Below are positions 31,340 through 40,890 of a DNA stretch of 64,000 nucleotides, piece after piece. Every line of letters starts with the position of its first letter. Position 1 is the stretch's first letter. The position numbers were made by a program, and so were the translations under genes. The DNA is from Lysobacterales bacterium 15-68-25 (GTDB lineage: Bacteria; Pseudomonadota; Gammaproteobacteria; Xanthomonadales; Rhodanobacteraceae), in assembly GCA_002279065.1 (NCBI GenBank), contig NCKB01000002.1:310001-374000 (forward strand), read 5' to 3'. Under the pieces are notes generated by a model. That model made no database searches. It was given only the letters and a program-made list of their open reading frames with translations, and was not told where the DNA came from.

Positions 31340-31851
31340 ACCTGCCGGCGCCCGCATCCGCACCGGCCGGTCCGGTGCTTCGCGACATCCACCTGCCGCC
31401 GCCGCCGCCATGGTGGCCTCCGGCGCCAGGCTGGTGGGTACTTGCCCTGCTGGTCTCGGCGCTGCTCGCGTGGGCGGCGTGGCGCATGGTCGCCCGGCGC
31501 CGGCATCTCCGTGCCCGCGCCGCGCTGGTTGCTCTGGTGGACCGCGCACTGATCGAGACTGACGGCCGTCCCGAGGAAGCGGTCGCGGCGCTGCATGCGC
31601 TGCTGCGTCGCGCGGCACGGCGACTCGATCCGCACGCCGCCACCCTGCGTGGCGAGGCCTGGCAGGCGACGCTCGGCCAGGTGCCGGTCGACGCGGCAGT
31701 CATCGCACGTCTGGCGGAGCTGGATGTGCTGATCTACCGCCCTTCGCCGGTCATCGACCGCGACGCGCTCGCCGGTGCCGTTCGGCAGTGGCTCGGAGCG
31801 CTGGCCGACCAGACGCGCGCCGGCCGCGCAGTCCGGAGGACACGCTCGTGA
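31336..31851 (+). CDS. DUF4381 membrane protein
   Basis: 171 residues from ATG 31336, overlapping the previous stop by four bases. It starts with a Pro-rich segment (RDIHLPPPPPWWPPAPGWW), a motif typical of DUF4381, then a single membrane helix (VLALLVSALLAWAAW) and a helical cytoplasmic domain. It is a regular but uncharacterised member of MoxR/Bat operons. Confidence 0.87.
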   Translation: MNLPAPASAPAGPVLRDIHLPPPPPWWPPAPGWWVLALLVSALLAWAAWRMVARRRHLRARAALVALVDRALIETDGRPEEAVAALHALLRRAARRLDPHAATLRGEAWQATLGQVPVDAAVIARLAELDVLIYRPSPVIDRDALAGAVRQWLGALADQTRAGRAVRRTRS

Positions 31852-32840
31852 TGTGGCCCGATTTCGCCTGGCCTTGGCTCGCTCTCGCCCTGCCGTTGCC
31901 GTGGCTCGTGCGCCGATGGCTGAGGCCGGCGGCGCCTGGTCGCGCGCTGCACCTCCCGCACCAGGGCATCGCGCTTGCCGCCACGGCACCGGCGAGGACC
32001 GGCGGCGCACGTCCCTGGTGGCTTGCCCTGGCCTGGCTATGCCTGGTAGGTGCCGCGATGCGCCCGCAGTGGGTCGGACCGCCGCAGGCGCAGCAGCGCA
32101 GCGGCCGGGCCATGATGCTGGCGGTGGACCTGTCCGGCAGCATGCGCACCGATGACATGCAGCTAGCCGGCCGGCCGGTGAGCCGCTTTGGCGCGGTGGA
32201 GGCGATCGCCAGCGACTTCATCGCTCGACGCAGCGGTGACGAGATGGGTTTGGTGCTGTTCGGCAGCCGTGCGTTCCTGGTCACGCCGCTGACCTATGAC
32301 CTGTCCGCGGTACGCGCACAGTTGCAAGGGGCGGTCGTGGGCCTGGCCGGCACCGAGACGGCGATCGGGGACGCGATCGCCGTGGCGGTCAAACGTCTGG
32401 CGGCGCTGCCGGAGCAGGCCCGGGTGCTGGTGCTGCTGACCGACGGCGTCAACAACGCCGGCAGCATCACTCCGATCGAGGCGGCCAAGGCGGCGAAGGC
32501 GGCCGGCGTGCGCATCTATACCATCGGCATCGGCGCCGACCGGATGACCGTGCCGGATTTCTTCGGCAGTCGTGTGATCAACCCGTCGGCCGACCTCGAT
32601 GTGGGCATGCTCACATCGATCGCCGAGCAGACCGGCGGCCGTTTCTTCCGGGCGACCGACAGCCGCCAGCTGGCCGACGCGTACCGCACCATCGATGCAC
32701 TGGAGCCGATGCCGCAGCGGGCGCCGACCCTGCGTCCGCGGCATGAGCTGTTCCGCTGGCCGCTGGGGCTGGCCATCTTGTTCCTGGTATTGGCAACGTG
32801 GCCGGGCAGGCGCGTGCGGGGCGGGGAGGCGCAGGCATGA
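31851..32840 (+). CDS. batA: BatA-like VWA-domain membrane protein
   Basis: 329 residues from ATG 31851, with GTG 31848 immediately before it as an alternative start; GGAGGA lies 7-10 bases upstream. A membrane helix near the N-terminus and one at the C-terminus flank a VWA domain with an intact MIDAS motif DLSGS at 93-97 and TDGVNNAG further on. BatA proteins are implicated in envelope stress resistance and are likely MoxR clients. The stop overlaps batB. Confidence 0.88.
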   Translation: MWPDFAWPWLALALPLPWLVRRWLRPAAPGRALHLPHQGIALAATAPARTGGARPWWLALAWLCLVGAAMRPQWVGPPQAQQRSGRAMMLAVDLSGSMRTDDMQLAGRPVSRFGAVEAIASDFIARRSGDEMGLVLFGSRAFLVTPLTYDLSAVRAQLQGAVVGLAGTETAIGDAIAVAVKRLAALPEQARVLVLLTDGVNNAGSITPIEAAKAAKAAGVRIYTIGIGADRMTVPDFFGSRVINPSADLDVGMLTSIAEQTGGRFFRATDSRQLADAYRTIDALEPMPQRAPTLRPRHELFRWPLGLAILFLVLATWPGRRVRGGEAQA

Positions 32841-34723
32841 TCGAGGCGCTGCATGCCTTCCATTTCCTGCGGCCGCTGTGGCTGCTCGCTCTGCTCGGGT
32901 TGCCGCTGGCGGTCTGGTGGCTGGCGCGTGCCGATGCCGGCGAGCGGGCGCTGTCGCGCCTGGTCGATCCGGCATTGTTGCCGCACCTGCTCGCCGGCCA
33001 GCCGGTGGGCCGGCGCGCGGCCACCGGCCTGCTGGCCGTGGGCTGGTTGCTGGCGACGCTCGCCTTTGCCGGCCCGACCTGGAGCCGTCGACCGCAAGCG
33101 CTGTACGCCGACCGTGCCGCCCAGGTGATCGCGCTGAACCTGTCCCCGCGCATGCTCGCCCGTGACGTGGCGCCCAGCCGGCTCGATCGTGCCAAGTACA
33201 AGGTGCGTGACCTGCTGCGCAGCAACCGCGACGGGCAGAACGCCCTGGTCGCCTGGTCGGGCGAGGCCTTCGTGGTGGCTCCGCTCACTTCCGACGCGTC
33301 CAGTCTCGATGAACTCCTGGACGCGCTTGCCCCTGACACCATGCCGACCGAGGGCGACAACGCCACGCAGGCGATCGATCAGAGCGTAAAGCTGATCCAG
33401 CAGGCCAAGGCCGGCGGCGGATCGGTCGTCCTGGTCACCGACCGCGTCGATGGTGGGGCCGTCGCCGCGGCGCGCAAGGCGCTGGCGCAGGGCGTGCACG
33501 TCTCGGTCCTGGGCATCGGTACGTCGGCGGGTGGGCCGGTACCGCTCGACGGCGGCGGCTTCCTGCGTGATGCGCAGGGCAATCTGGAGATGGCGCGGCG
33601 CGACGATGCGGCGCTCGCCGCGGTGGCGCAGGCAGGCGGCGGCCTGTACCGACCTGCCAGCGACGACCAGGGTGACATCAAGGCACTGCATGCTGAGCTG
33701 CCGCAGCACGCAACGCTGGCAGCGGGCGATGCACGCAGCGAGCAGTGGCTCGACCGCGGTCCGTGGCTGCTGCTGCCCCTGCTGGTGGTCGTGGCGCTTG
33801 GGTTTCGCCGTGGCTGGCTGCTGATGCTGCCGCTGGCGTGCCTGCTCGCCGTGCCGGCGCCGGCGCGTGCCGATGGCTGGCGTGACCTGTGGCTGCGGCC
33901 CGACCAGCAGGCCGCGCGCGCGCTCGAGCATGGCGATGCGGCGGCAGCGAAGCGCCTTGCGCGGGATCCGGCACTGCGCGCGGCGGCGGATTACCGCAGC
34001 GGCGACTATGCCGCCGCCGAGCGCAACCTCGACGGACTCTCCGGCAGCGATGCGCAGTACAACCTGGGCAACGCGCTGGCCAAGCAGGGCAAGTACAAGG
34101 AAGCCATCGCCGCCTACGATCGCGCGCTGACGGCCAATCCGGACAACGCCGATGCGAAGGCCAACCGACAGGCGGTGCAGGACTGGCTGCGCCGTCAGCC
34201 GCCCCCCAAGAACGACAATGGTGCGCAGGACAGCAAGGACCACCAGGGCAAGAACGGCCAGTCGCAGGACCAGCAAGGCCAGCAGGGCCAGTCGAAAGGC
34301 CAGCCGCAGCAGGGCAAGCAAGGCCAGCAGCCGGGCAAGCCTGGCGATGCGTCGAAGCCGCAGCAGGGTCAACCAGGCCAGCAGAACCAGCCGTCCGGGC
34401 AGGGCAAGAACGACGATGGCCAGGCCAAGCCGCAGACGCCCGAGCAGCGTGCGGCCGAGCAGGCGCGTGCCGAGGCGGCACGCCAGGCGTTGCAGAAGCA
34501 GATGGACCAGGCGCTGAAGGGCAAGCGCACCAAGGGCGAGCCGGACCAGCCGCACCAGCTCGGCATGCCCGACCGGGACGACCCGTCCTCGCGCCTGCCC
34601 GCCGACGTGCGCCAGGCACTGCAGCGCGTGCCCGACGATCCCGGCGCACTGCTGCGCCGAAAGTTCGAACTGGAATACCGGCAGCGCCACGGCGGCGCCA
34701 CCGGGGAGGATGAGCAACCGTGA
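32837..34723 (+). CDS. batB: BatB/BatC-like fusion: VWA domain plus TPR and Gln-rich tail
   Basis: 628 residues. Two N-terminal membrane helices, a VWA-like domain (about 95-300), a further hydrophobic pair near 315-345, then TPRs (AQYNLGNALAKQGKYKEAIAAYDRAL) and a Gln/Gly/Lys/Pro-rich low-complexity stretch of about 110 residues ending in a helical tail. This joins BatB and BatC, which are separate genes in some bacteria. The first MIDAS residue is changed: NLSPR at 101-105 in place of the usual DxSxS, so metal binding by the VWA domain is doubtful. Confidence 0.87.
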   Translation: MIEALHAFHFLRPLWLLALLGLPLAVWWLARADAGERALSRLVDPALLPHLLAGQPVGRRAATGLLAVGWLLATLAFAGPTWSRRPQALYADRAAQVIALNLSPRMLARDVAPSRLDRAKYKVRDLLRSNRDGQNALVAWSGEAFVVAPLTSDASSLDELLDALAPDTMPTEGDNATQAIDQSVKLIQQAKAGGGSVVLVTDRVDGGAVAAARKALAQGVHVSVLGIGTSAGGPVPLDGGGFLRDAQGNLEMARRDDAALAAVAQAGGGLYRPASDDQGDIKALHAELPQHATLAAGDARSEQWLDRGPWLLLPLLVVVALGFRRGWLLMLPLACLLAVPAPARADGWRDLWLRPDQQAARALEHGDAAAAKRLARDPALRAAADYRSGDYAAAERNLDGLSGSDAQYNLGNALAKQGKYKEAIAAYDRALTANPDNADAKANRQAVQDWLRRQPPPKNDNGAQDSKDHQGKNGQSQDQQGQQGQSKGQPQQGKQGQQPGKPGDASKPQQGQPGQQNQPSGQGKNDDGQAKPQTPEQRAAEQARAEAARQALQKQMDQALKGKRTKGEPDQPHQLGMPDRDDPSSRLPADVRQALQRVPDDPGALLRRKFELEYRQRHGGATGEDEQP

Positions 34724-36441
34724 TCCGTCCATGGCGCACCCTCGTCGCAATCCTGGCGTTCTCGCTGCTGCCGGTGCTCGCGCAGGCCACGGTGCGGGCC
34801 TCGCTGGACCGCAGTACCGCCCATCTTGGCGAGACCGTCACGCTCAACCTGCACTCGAATACCGCGCCGATAACCGCGCCGGACCTGTCCGCGCTGGGCC
34901 GGGATTTCCAGGTGCTCGGACAGTCCAGCGGGACGACGAGCAGCTTCGTCAACGGCCAGCGCACCGTCGATTATTCCTACGGCGTCGCGCTGCGACCGCT
35001 GCACGAAGGCACGCTGCAGATCCCGTCGCTTGCGGTCGGCAACGAGCAAACCCAGCCGCTGACCCTTGAGGTCACCGCACCCAACCCGGCCGACGCCGAC
35101 GTGCACGGACCGGTATTCGTCGAGGCACGCTTCGACCCGCAACTCCCGTACGTGGGCCAGCAGGTGGCGTTGAGCGTGAAGCTCTACTACACCACCAACC
35201 TGGCCAATGCTTCGCTGTCCGACCCCGCCATCGACGGCGCCGACGTCAATCGCCTGGGCAACGACATCGACTACCAGGCGCAGCGCAACGGCCGCACCTA
35301 CAACGTGATCGAGCGCCGCTACGCGGTGGTGCCGCAGAAGGCCGGCGAGCTGACCATGGCACCGATCGTGTTCCAGGGAGACCTGCTCGACCCGAATGAT
35401 CCGAACAGCTTCCTCGGCATGGGATCGCCGGTGCAGGCGCAAAGCAACGCACTCACGCTCCAGGTGCAGCCGCCGCCGGCCAGCTGGGGGCAGTCGGCGT
35501 GGCTGCCGGCGCGCCAGCTCACCCTCGGTATCGACGGCCTGCCCGATGCCGGCACGCCGGTGCGCGTGGGTCAGCCGTTCAACCTGACCTTGCACATCGA
35601 TGCCACCGGGCTGTCTTTCGAGGCGCTGCCGGCGCTGACCCTGCCCACACTGGATGGCGCCACCGCCTACCCGGACAAGCCGGTCACCGGCAATCGGGTG
35701 GACGGCGGCTGGATCGTCGGACATCGCGAACATCGTTTCGCCATCGTGCCCGGCCGCGCCGGCACGCTGACCATCCCGGCGATCACGGTGAAGTGGTGGA
35801 ACGTGGTGACCCGCCAAGCCGAAACGGCCACGATCCCGGCACATAGCATCAGTGTGCTCCCGGCGATCGGCGCCGCGGCGCCCACCGGCCGTCCAGCGCC
35901 TGCGGCATCGGCGCCTGCCGCGCCGGCGATGGACGGCCGTCCCGCGACGGTTCCTGCCCCGGAATCGACGACGGCAACAGGGACGAGTTCGCCCTGGAAA
36001 TGGGTCGCGCTTGCGATCGGGGCGCTGTGGATGCTGACTCTCGCGGCACTGCTGCTGCGCAGGCGCCGCATTCGCCACCTAGCCGCTCCGGCCGGGGCCG
36101 CACTCCATGTCCCGCCCCCGACGAAGGAGCGACGCGAGGCCTTCCTGCGCGCCGTACGCACCGGCGACGTGGCGGTCCAGGCCCGCACGCTGCTGGCATG
36201 GGCGCAGGCCGAGCGCCCCGGCTTGCGCCATCTGGAGGCGGTGGCTGTCGCGTTGGATTCGGACGAGCAGCGCGCCGCGATCACGTCACTGGAGCGTGCC
36301 CGCTACGCCGGCGCAGCGACCGGTCCGTCCGCCGCCACCCTGGAGGCGACATTCGCCCGCGGCTTCGCCTGGCGCGACGAGGAGGATGCCGGGCCAGGCG
36401 ACGAACCCCTGCCGCCGTTGTATCCGTTCAGGCTCCGCTGA
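34720..36441 (+). CDS. batD: BatD-like protein
   Basis: 573 residues from GTG 34720, overlapping batB by four bases. A signal peptide ends at AQA, followed by repeated Ig-like beta domains ([39 protein letters not shown]), a membrane helix near 426-448 and a cytoplasmic helical domain. It is the BatD family of outer beta-domain proteins that closes MoxR/Bat operons. Its 3' end overlaps the convergent macrodomain gene by 14 bases. Confidence 0.88.
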   Translation: MIRPWRTLVAILAFSLLPVLAQATVRASLDRSTAHLGETVTLNLHSNTAPITAPDLSALGRDFQVLGQSSGTTSSFVNGQRTVDYSYGVALRPLHEGTLQIPSLAVGNEQTQPLTLEVTAPNPADADVHGPVFVEARFDPQLPYVGQQVALSVKLYYTTNLANASLSDPAIDGADVNRLGNDIDYQAQRNGRTYNVIERRYAVVPQKAGELTMAPIVFQGDLLDPNDPNSFLGMGSPVQAQSNALTLQVQPPPASWGQSAWLPARQLTLGIDGLPDAGTPVRVGQPFNLTLHIDATGLSFEALPALTLPTLDGATAYPDKPVTGNRVDGGWIVGHREHRFAIVPGRAGTLTIPAITVKWWNVVTRQAETATIPAHSISVLPAIGAAAPTGRPAPAASAPAAPAMDGRPATVPAPESTTATGTSSPWKWVALAIGALWMLTLAALLLRRRRIRHLAAPAGAALHVPPPTKERREAFLRAVRTGDVAVQARTLLAWAQAERPGLRHLEAVAVALDSDEQRAAITSLERARYAGAATGPSAATLEATFARGFAWRDEEDAGPGDEPLPPLYPFRLR

Positions 36442-36949
36442 GCGCGCGAGCGAATACCTCGTCCATCGCCGCATCGTGGGCGCACAGCACGACGTCCAGC
36501 TCGGCGTGCTCGATCAGCATCGCACGTACCCCGCGCACAGCCACGGTGGCCGCCGCTTCCGCCGGATAGCCGTATACGCCGCAGCTGATTGCCGGAAACA
36601 CCACCGTGCGCAAGCCGTGGGCATGCGCCAGTTGTAGCGAGTGGCGGTAGCACTGTCCCAACAGCTCCGGCTCGCCGGCCCGGCCGCCGCGCCAGATCGG
36701 CCCGACGGTGTGGATCACGTGGCGCGCGGGCAGCCTGAAACCGGGCGTGATCACGGCCTGTCCCGTGGGGCAGCGCACGCCCGGCGCGACCTCCGGCAGC
36801 GCGCGGCAGGCGGCGAGCAGGGCCGGTCCGGCCGCGCGATGGATCGCCCCGTCGACCCCGCCGCCACCAAGCAGGCCGGGATTGGCGGCATTGACGATGG
36901 CATCCGCGGTGAGGGTGGTGATATCGGCGACGATCTTGCGCAGGGTCAT
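36428..36949 (-). CDS. Macrodomain protein (O-acetyl-ADP-ribose deacetylase type)
   Basis: 173 residues from ATG 36949. The whole protein is a macrodomain: [26 protein letters not shown] holds the ADP-ribose contacts (only short motif quoted: NAAN and [10 protein letters not shown]), and [13 protein letters not shown] is the distal ribose loop. YmdB-like proteins of this type hydrolyse O-acetyl-ADP-ribose or remove ADP-ribose from proteins. It stands alone, convergent to batD and divergent from the marR gene. Confidence 0.93.
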   Translation of the reverse strand: MTLRKIVADITTLTADAIVNAANPGLLGGGGVDGAIHRAAGPALLAACRALPEVAPGVRCPTGQAVITPGFRLPARHVIHTVGPIWRGGRAGEPELLGQCYRHSLQLAHAHGLRTVVFPAISCGVYGYPAEAAATVAVRGVRAMLIEHAELDVVLCAHDAAMDEVFARALSGA

Positions 36950-37012
36950 GGTCTGTCCAAGATGGGGCACGTATGCTTGCCTGCGATGGTCGATCTGGAG
37001 TACACGGCAAAC

Positions 37013-37498
37013 ATGACGAAAACCGAAGACCTCCCGTTCGGCTACCTGCTCAACGACGTCACGCTGCTGTTCCGCAAGCACTTCGACCGTCGTGCAGTGA
37101 AGTTCGGCCTGACGCGCGCGCAGTGGCGGGCAACCAAGATGCTCCATCACCGCGAAGGGCTGCGCCAGACCGAGCTGGCCGAATACCTCGAAATGGAGCC
37201 GATCGCGGTCGGGCGGGTGATCGATCGCCTGCAGGCCGCCGGTTTCGTCGAGCGTCGCCCCGATCCGCGCGATCGCCGCGCCTGGCGGCTGTATCCCACC
37301 GAGCAGGCGAAGGGTGTGATCGGCGATATGGAGCAGATCGGTCGCGGCCTGAGGAAGGATGCCACCGTGGGCATCAGCTACGAAGAACTGGCACAGGCGC
37401 TGGACGTGCTCAACCGCATCAAGGACAACCTGCAGGCGCTGGACCAGGCCGCCGGCGAGGGCGACGACCCGGTCGTCCGTCAAGGCGAAGAGGAATAG
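37013..37498 (+). CDS. MarR-family transcriptional regulator
   Basis: 161 residues from ATG 37013 (ATG 36986 adds nine). The winged helix contains [29 protein letters not shown] (recognition part [10 protein letters not shown]) and the wing [16 protein letters not shown], the DxRxxR signature of MarR proteins. Such proteins repress efflux, catabolic or stress genes as dimers and respond to small ligands. Its target is unknown; the small lipoprotein gene follows 95 bases later. Confidence 0.9.
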   Translation: MTKTEDLPFGYLLNDVTLLFRKHFDRRAVKFGLTRAQWRATKMLHHREGLRQTELAEYLEMEPIAVGRVIDRLQAAGFVERRPDPRDRRAWRLYPTEQAKGVIGDMEQIGRGLRKDATVGISYEELAQALDVLNRIKDNLQALDQAAGEGDDPVVRQGEEE

Positions 37499-37593
37499 CA
37501 GGTGTTCCTTCGGCGGTTGCCGGCCGACCGGACATGATGATGCCGAGCCGTATTCACGGCTCGTCGGACAAGGCTGAGGATGCCGGGGAGGCG

Positions 37594-37992
37594 ATGATGC
37601 AAAAACATCACGCGAGGCAGCTCGTGACAGTGCTGCTGCTGGTGCTCGCCGTCGGCGCCTGCACCAGCCGGGCGGCGACGCCCGGCGTGCTCGACGATGC
37701 CGCCCTGCTGGCCTATGCGAGGCAGCCCTGGGACAAGGCCACGCTGATGCATACCACGGTGCCGCTGGGCCGCTACCACGGCGTGCCGGTGGTGGCCGAG
37801 TTCCCCTGCGGCGACGTCTGCCCGCAGTACACCCAGCGCATCATCCATTTCGACCTGCCCGAAGGGGCGGACTGCGCCCGCATCGGGGGAGTGGAGCAGG
37901 ACGTGCTGGTGCCGATGGCGATCGCCATGCGCACGAAGCGCTTCTGCTTCCCCAAGGTGCTGGTCGACGCCGGGCTGCACGCGGTACGTTGA
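37594..37992 (+). CDS. Small putative lipoprotein of unknown function
   Basis: 132 residues from ATG 37594, with GGGGAG just upstream; ATG 37597 is equally possible. A hydrophobic signal ends in VGAC, a plausible lipobox. The mature region has four further Cys residues, two of them in EFPCGDVCP, suggesting disulfides in the periplasm, and the block [17 protein letters not shown] do not recognise a family. Confidence 0.72.
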   Translation: MMQKHHARQLVTVLLLVLAVGACTSRAATPGVLDDAALLAYARQPWDKATLMHTTVPLGRYHGVPVVAEFPCGDVCPQYTQRIIHFDLPEGADCARIGGVEQDVLVPMAIAMRTKRFCFPKVLVDAGLHAVR

Positions 37993-38016
37993 GCCCGGCG
38001 CCGCCGGAGCGCGGGC

Positions 38017-39459
38017 TTATTCGCCCGCGCCGTCGTTCGCGAACGCGCCCGGAGCCGAGCCGAAATCGCCCTTGGCCTGCGCCGCCATGTACGCGTAGGC
38101 GGCATAGACCGCCACGTTCTGCGCCAGGTCGCTGGGGTCGATCTTGTCCAGCGTGTCCTCCGAGGTGTGGTGCCAGTCGAAGTAGTAGGTGCCGTCCTGG
38201 GTCAGCGACAGCGCGGCCATGCCCTTGGCGTGCATCTGCGAGAGGTCCGAGCCGCCGCCACCGGGCTTGGTCGCGTCGTAGGCCACGCCGATCGGCGCCA
38301 GCACCTTGGCGATCTGCCCGATCGCACCGCGTGCTTCCGGCTTGACGCTGGCGCTCATGCGCCAGATCCGGCCCGCGCCGAAGTCCGATTCGGTGCCGAG
38401 CACGTGCTTGGCCACCTCGGCGGCGTGCTTCTCGGCGTAGGCGCGGCCGCCGAACAGGCCCATCTCCTCGTTGGCGAAGGCGATCACGCGGATGGTGCGG
38501 TCCGGGCGCTTCGGCAGGTCGCGGATCAGCTTGGCCGCACCCATCGCGATCGCCACGCCGGCACCGTCGTCGATCGCGCCGGTGCCCGGGTCCCAGGAAT
38601 CCAGGTGCCCGCCGATGTCGACGATCTGCTCGGGGTGCTTGCGGCCGGTGATCTCGCCGATCACGTTGGCGCCCGTGTAGGTGCCGGCCAGGCCGCAGTC
38701 CAGATCCATCTTCACCGTGACCGGCTTGCCGTAGGCCAGCACGCGCTCGAGCTGGTCGGCGTCGGGTTCGGCCAGCGCCGCGGCGGGAATCGCCTTGGCC
38801 GGATCGGTGAAGCCGGTGACGCCGGTATGCGGCGCGCGGCTGTGCGGGTCGGTGCCTGCCGAGCGCAGCAGGAAGCCGGCCGCACCCTTCGCCTGGGCGA
38901 TCACCGGGCCGTCCACGCGCACGCCCGAGCCGATGGCGTAGTCGTGGCCGTCCTTCTGCCGCGTCATGCGCGCGCCGACGTAGACGATGCGCCCCTTGAT
39001 CGTTGCGGGGTCGGCGGCCTTCAGCGCGTCGAGGGTCGGGAAGGCGACCACCTGTGCGGTGAGCCCGCCCTTCGGCGTCGCCGGCGAGTAGCCCAGCGCG
39101 GTCAGCACCAGCTTCTGCGGGAACGGTGCGACGATGGCGCCGCTCTCGCTGCGGCGCTCCCACAGCGGAAAGCTCACCGGCTCGGTCCAGACCTTGTCGA
39201 AGCCCAGCGCCTTCATCTTCGCCACCACCCAGTCACGGGCGCGCTGGTCATTCGGGCCGCCGGCCAGGCGCGGGCCGATTTCGGTGGTGAGGCCTTCAAC
39301 GATGCGGTAGGCGGTGTCGTCGTGCATCGCCTTGTCGCGCAGTTGCTCGGCGGTCTTCACGGCTTGCGCCGGGATCACGGTGGGCACGTCGGCCGCAGTG
39401 GCGGCGGCACAGGCCAGCGCGAGGGAGGCGGCGAGCGGGGTGAGCAGGGTACGGCGCAT
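38017..39459 (-). CDS. Secreted M28-family zinc peptidase with PA domain
   Basis: 480 residues with a signal peptide cut after ATA. An inserted protease-associated region (about 115-255) precedes the M28 catalytic core with zinc ligands in GGHLDSWDPG, the following DDGAG, and NEEMGLFGG. M28 enzymes of this kind are periplasmic or secreted amino- or carboxypeptidases that trim peptides. Substrate cannot be read from sequence. No conserved neighbour suggests a pathway. Confidence 0.92.
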   Translation of the reverse strand: MRRTLLTPLAASLALACAAATAADVPTVIPAQAVKTAEQLRDKAMHDDTAYRIVEGLTTEIGPRLAGGPNDQRARDWVVAKMKALGFDKVWTEPVSFPLWERRSESGAIVAPFPQKLVLTALGYSPATPKGGLTAQVVAFPTLDALKAADPATIKGRIVYVGARMTRQKDGHDYAIGSGVRVDGPVIAQAKGAAGFLLRSAGTDPHSRAPHTGVTGFTDPAKAIPAAALAEPDADQLERVLAYGKPVTVKMDLDCGLAGTYTGANVIGEITGRKHPEQIVDIGGHLDSWDPGTGAIDDGAGVAIAMGAAKLIRDLPKRPDRTIRVIAFANEEMGLFGGRAYAEKHAAEVAKHVLGTESDFGAGRIWRMSASVKPEARGAIGQIAKVLAPIGVAYDATKPGGGGSDLSQMHAKGMAALSLTQDGTYYFDWHHTSEDTLDKIDPSDLAQNVAVYAAYAYMAAQAKGDFGSAPGAFANDGAGE

Positions 39460-39530
39460 CAGGGTGATCTCCGGGGGACAAGCCTCCGATTATCCTGACC
39501 ACGCCGCAGCCGGCTTAGGCCGGAAGTCAC

Positions 39531-39556
39531 GGGCGGCCGGCCTGGTCCGGCCGCCC
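39531..39556. terminator. Strong hairpin downstream of mscL
   Basis: GGGCGGCCGG-CCTGGT-CCGGCCGCCC, ten perfect base pairs, begins eight bases after the mscL stop. There is no T-run on either strand, so it is either a weak terminator or an RNA-stabilising hairpin. Confidence 0.4.
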
Positions 39557-39563
39557 GGACGGA

Positions 39564-39983
39564 TCAGCCCTGCGGGCGATCCTTCAGCAGGTCGCGGATC
39601 TCGGTGAGCAGCACCACGTCGGCCGGCGGAGCGGCCGGGGCGGCCTCCTCCTTCTTGCGGCTGAGGCGGTTGATCGCCTTGACCACGACGAAGATCGCGA
39701 AGGCGATGATGATGAACTGGATCAGCGTGTTGATGAACGTGCCGTAGTTGATCGCCACTTCGGCAATCTTGTGCGCGGGGTCGGAGTTGTCGGCCGGCTT
39801 GAGCACGACTTTCAGCTCGGAGAAGTCCACACCACCGGTCAGCACGCCGATCGGCGGCATGATCACGTCGTTCACCAGCGAGGTGACGATCTTGCCGAAC
39901 GCGCCGCCGATCACCACGCCGACGGCGAGGTCGATCACGTTGCCGCGCATGGCGAATTCCTTGAACTCCTTCAGCATGCCCAT
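39564..39983 (-). CDS. mscL: Large-conductance mechanosensitive channel MscL
   Basis: 139 residues. It begins with the amphipathic [20 protein letters not shown], including the TM1 pore glycines ([16 protein letters not shown]), followed by a short periplasmic loop, TM2 ([16 protein letters not shown]) and a charged C-terminal helix bundle. It opens at high membrane tension to release solutes during osmotic downshock. Confidence 0.97.
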   Translation of the reverse strand: MGMLKEFKEFAMRGNVIDLAVGVVIGGAFGKIVTSLVNDVIMPPIGVLTGGVDFSELKVVLKPADNSDPAHKIAEVAINYGTFINTLIQFIIIAFAIFVVVKAINRLSRKKEEAAPAAPPADVVLLTEIRDLLKDRPQG

Positions 39984-40061
39984 TGGCGTCCCCTCCCGAG
40001 GGTGTGTGGATGACCGTGCGACTCTAGCCCAGCCGCAGGAGTGGGGACAGCGACGATGTCG

Positions 40062-40748
40062 TCAGGCCACGCGTCCCTCGAGCACCGCCGCGCCCGCCAG
40101 TTCGGCACGGAAACGGTCGCCGCGCTGAAGGGCGGCGACGCCGGCGGGCGTGCCGGTGAACACCAGGTCGCCCGCTTTCAGCTCGAACAGCTTCGACAGG
40201 GCACAGAGGATCTCCGGCACGTCGTGCACCATCTCGCCCAGCGTGGTGCGCTGGCGCAGGGCGCCGTTCACTTCCAGCTGCAGCACCGTATCCGGTCCGA
40301 TCGTCACAGCATCCGCCGGTACCAGCGCCGAGACCGGCGCGGAGTGGTCGAAGGCCTTGGCCACATCCCAGGGATGGCTCCTCGCCTTGGCGACGGCCTG
40401 CAGGTCGCGCCGGGTCAGGTCCAGCCCGACGCCGTAGCCCCAGATCCGCGCCGCGGCCGCCTCCGGCGTCAGGTCGCGGCCGCCATCGCCCAGTGCCACC
40501 ACCATTTCCACCTCGTGATGGAGGTCGGCAGTGGCCTGCGGATACGGCACGTCGGCGCCATCGGTCACGACGGCGTCGGCCGGCTTGCAGAAGAACAGCG
40601 GCGCGTCCTTCTCGACCGTCGCGCCCATTTCACGAGCGTGCTCGGCGTAATTGCGCCCGATGCAGAAGATGCGGCGCACCGGGAAGCGCGCGTCGCTGCC
40701 TGCAACGGGAAGGCTGGAAACCGGGGAGGGCGGGATGACGTAGTTCAT
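40062..40748 (-). CDS. Fumarylacetoacetate hydrolase-family protein
   Basis: 228 residues from ATG 40748. The FAH fold is shown by IFCIGRNYAEHAREMG near the N-terminus, the metal-binding ligands in LHHEVEMVVALG, and YGVGLDLTRRDLQ. Its length and sequence resemble fumarylpyruvate hydrolases or acylpyruvases (YcgM/NagK type), which cleave C-C bonds of 2,4-diketo acids. No aromatic-degradation genes lie nearby, so acylpyruvase/oxaloacetate decarboxylase activity is more likely than a gentisate pathway role. It is divergent from the export genes that follow. Confidence 0.9.
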   Translation of the reverse strand: MNYVIPPSPVSSLPVAGSDARFPVRRIFCIGRNYAEHAREMGATVEKDAPLFFCKPADAVVTDGADVPYPQATADLHHEVEMVVALGDGGRDLTPEAAAARIWGYGVGLDLTRRDLQAVAKARSHPWDVAKAFDHSAPVSALVPADAVTIGPDTVLQLEVNGALRQRTTLGEMVHDVPEILCALSKLFELKAGDLVFTGTPAGVAALQRGDRFRAELAGAAVLEGRVA

Positions 40749-40890
40749 GGCGTGGAAGGTTAACAGGCACCAGGCGCGGCGGTGACAGCTGTCACGCCCG
40801 ATGCCTGATGCCGACCGCTGCCGCGCGCCGCCGGCGCCCAGCACACTGTTCAACGCAAGGCGCCGGCTTTTCGCCGGGCAGGGGACATTC

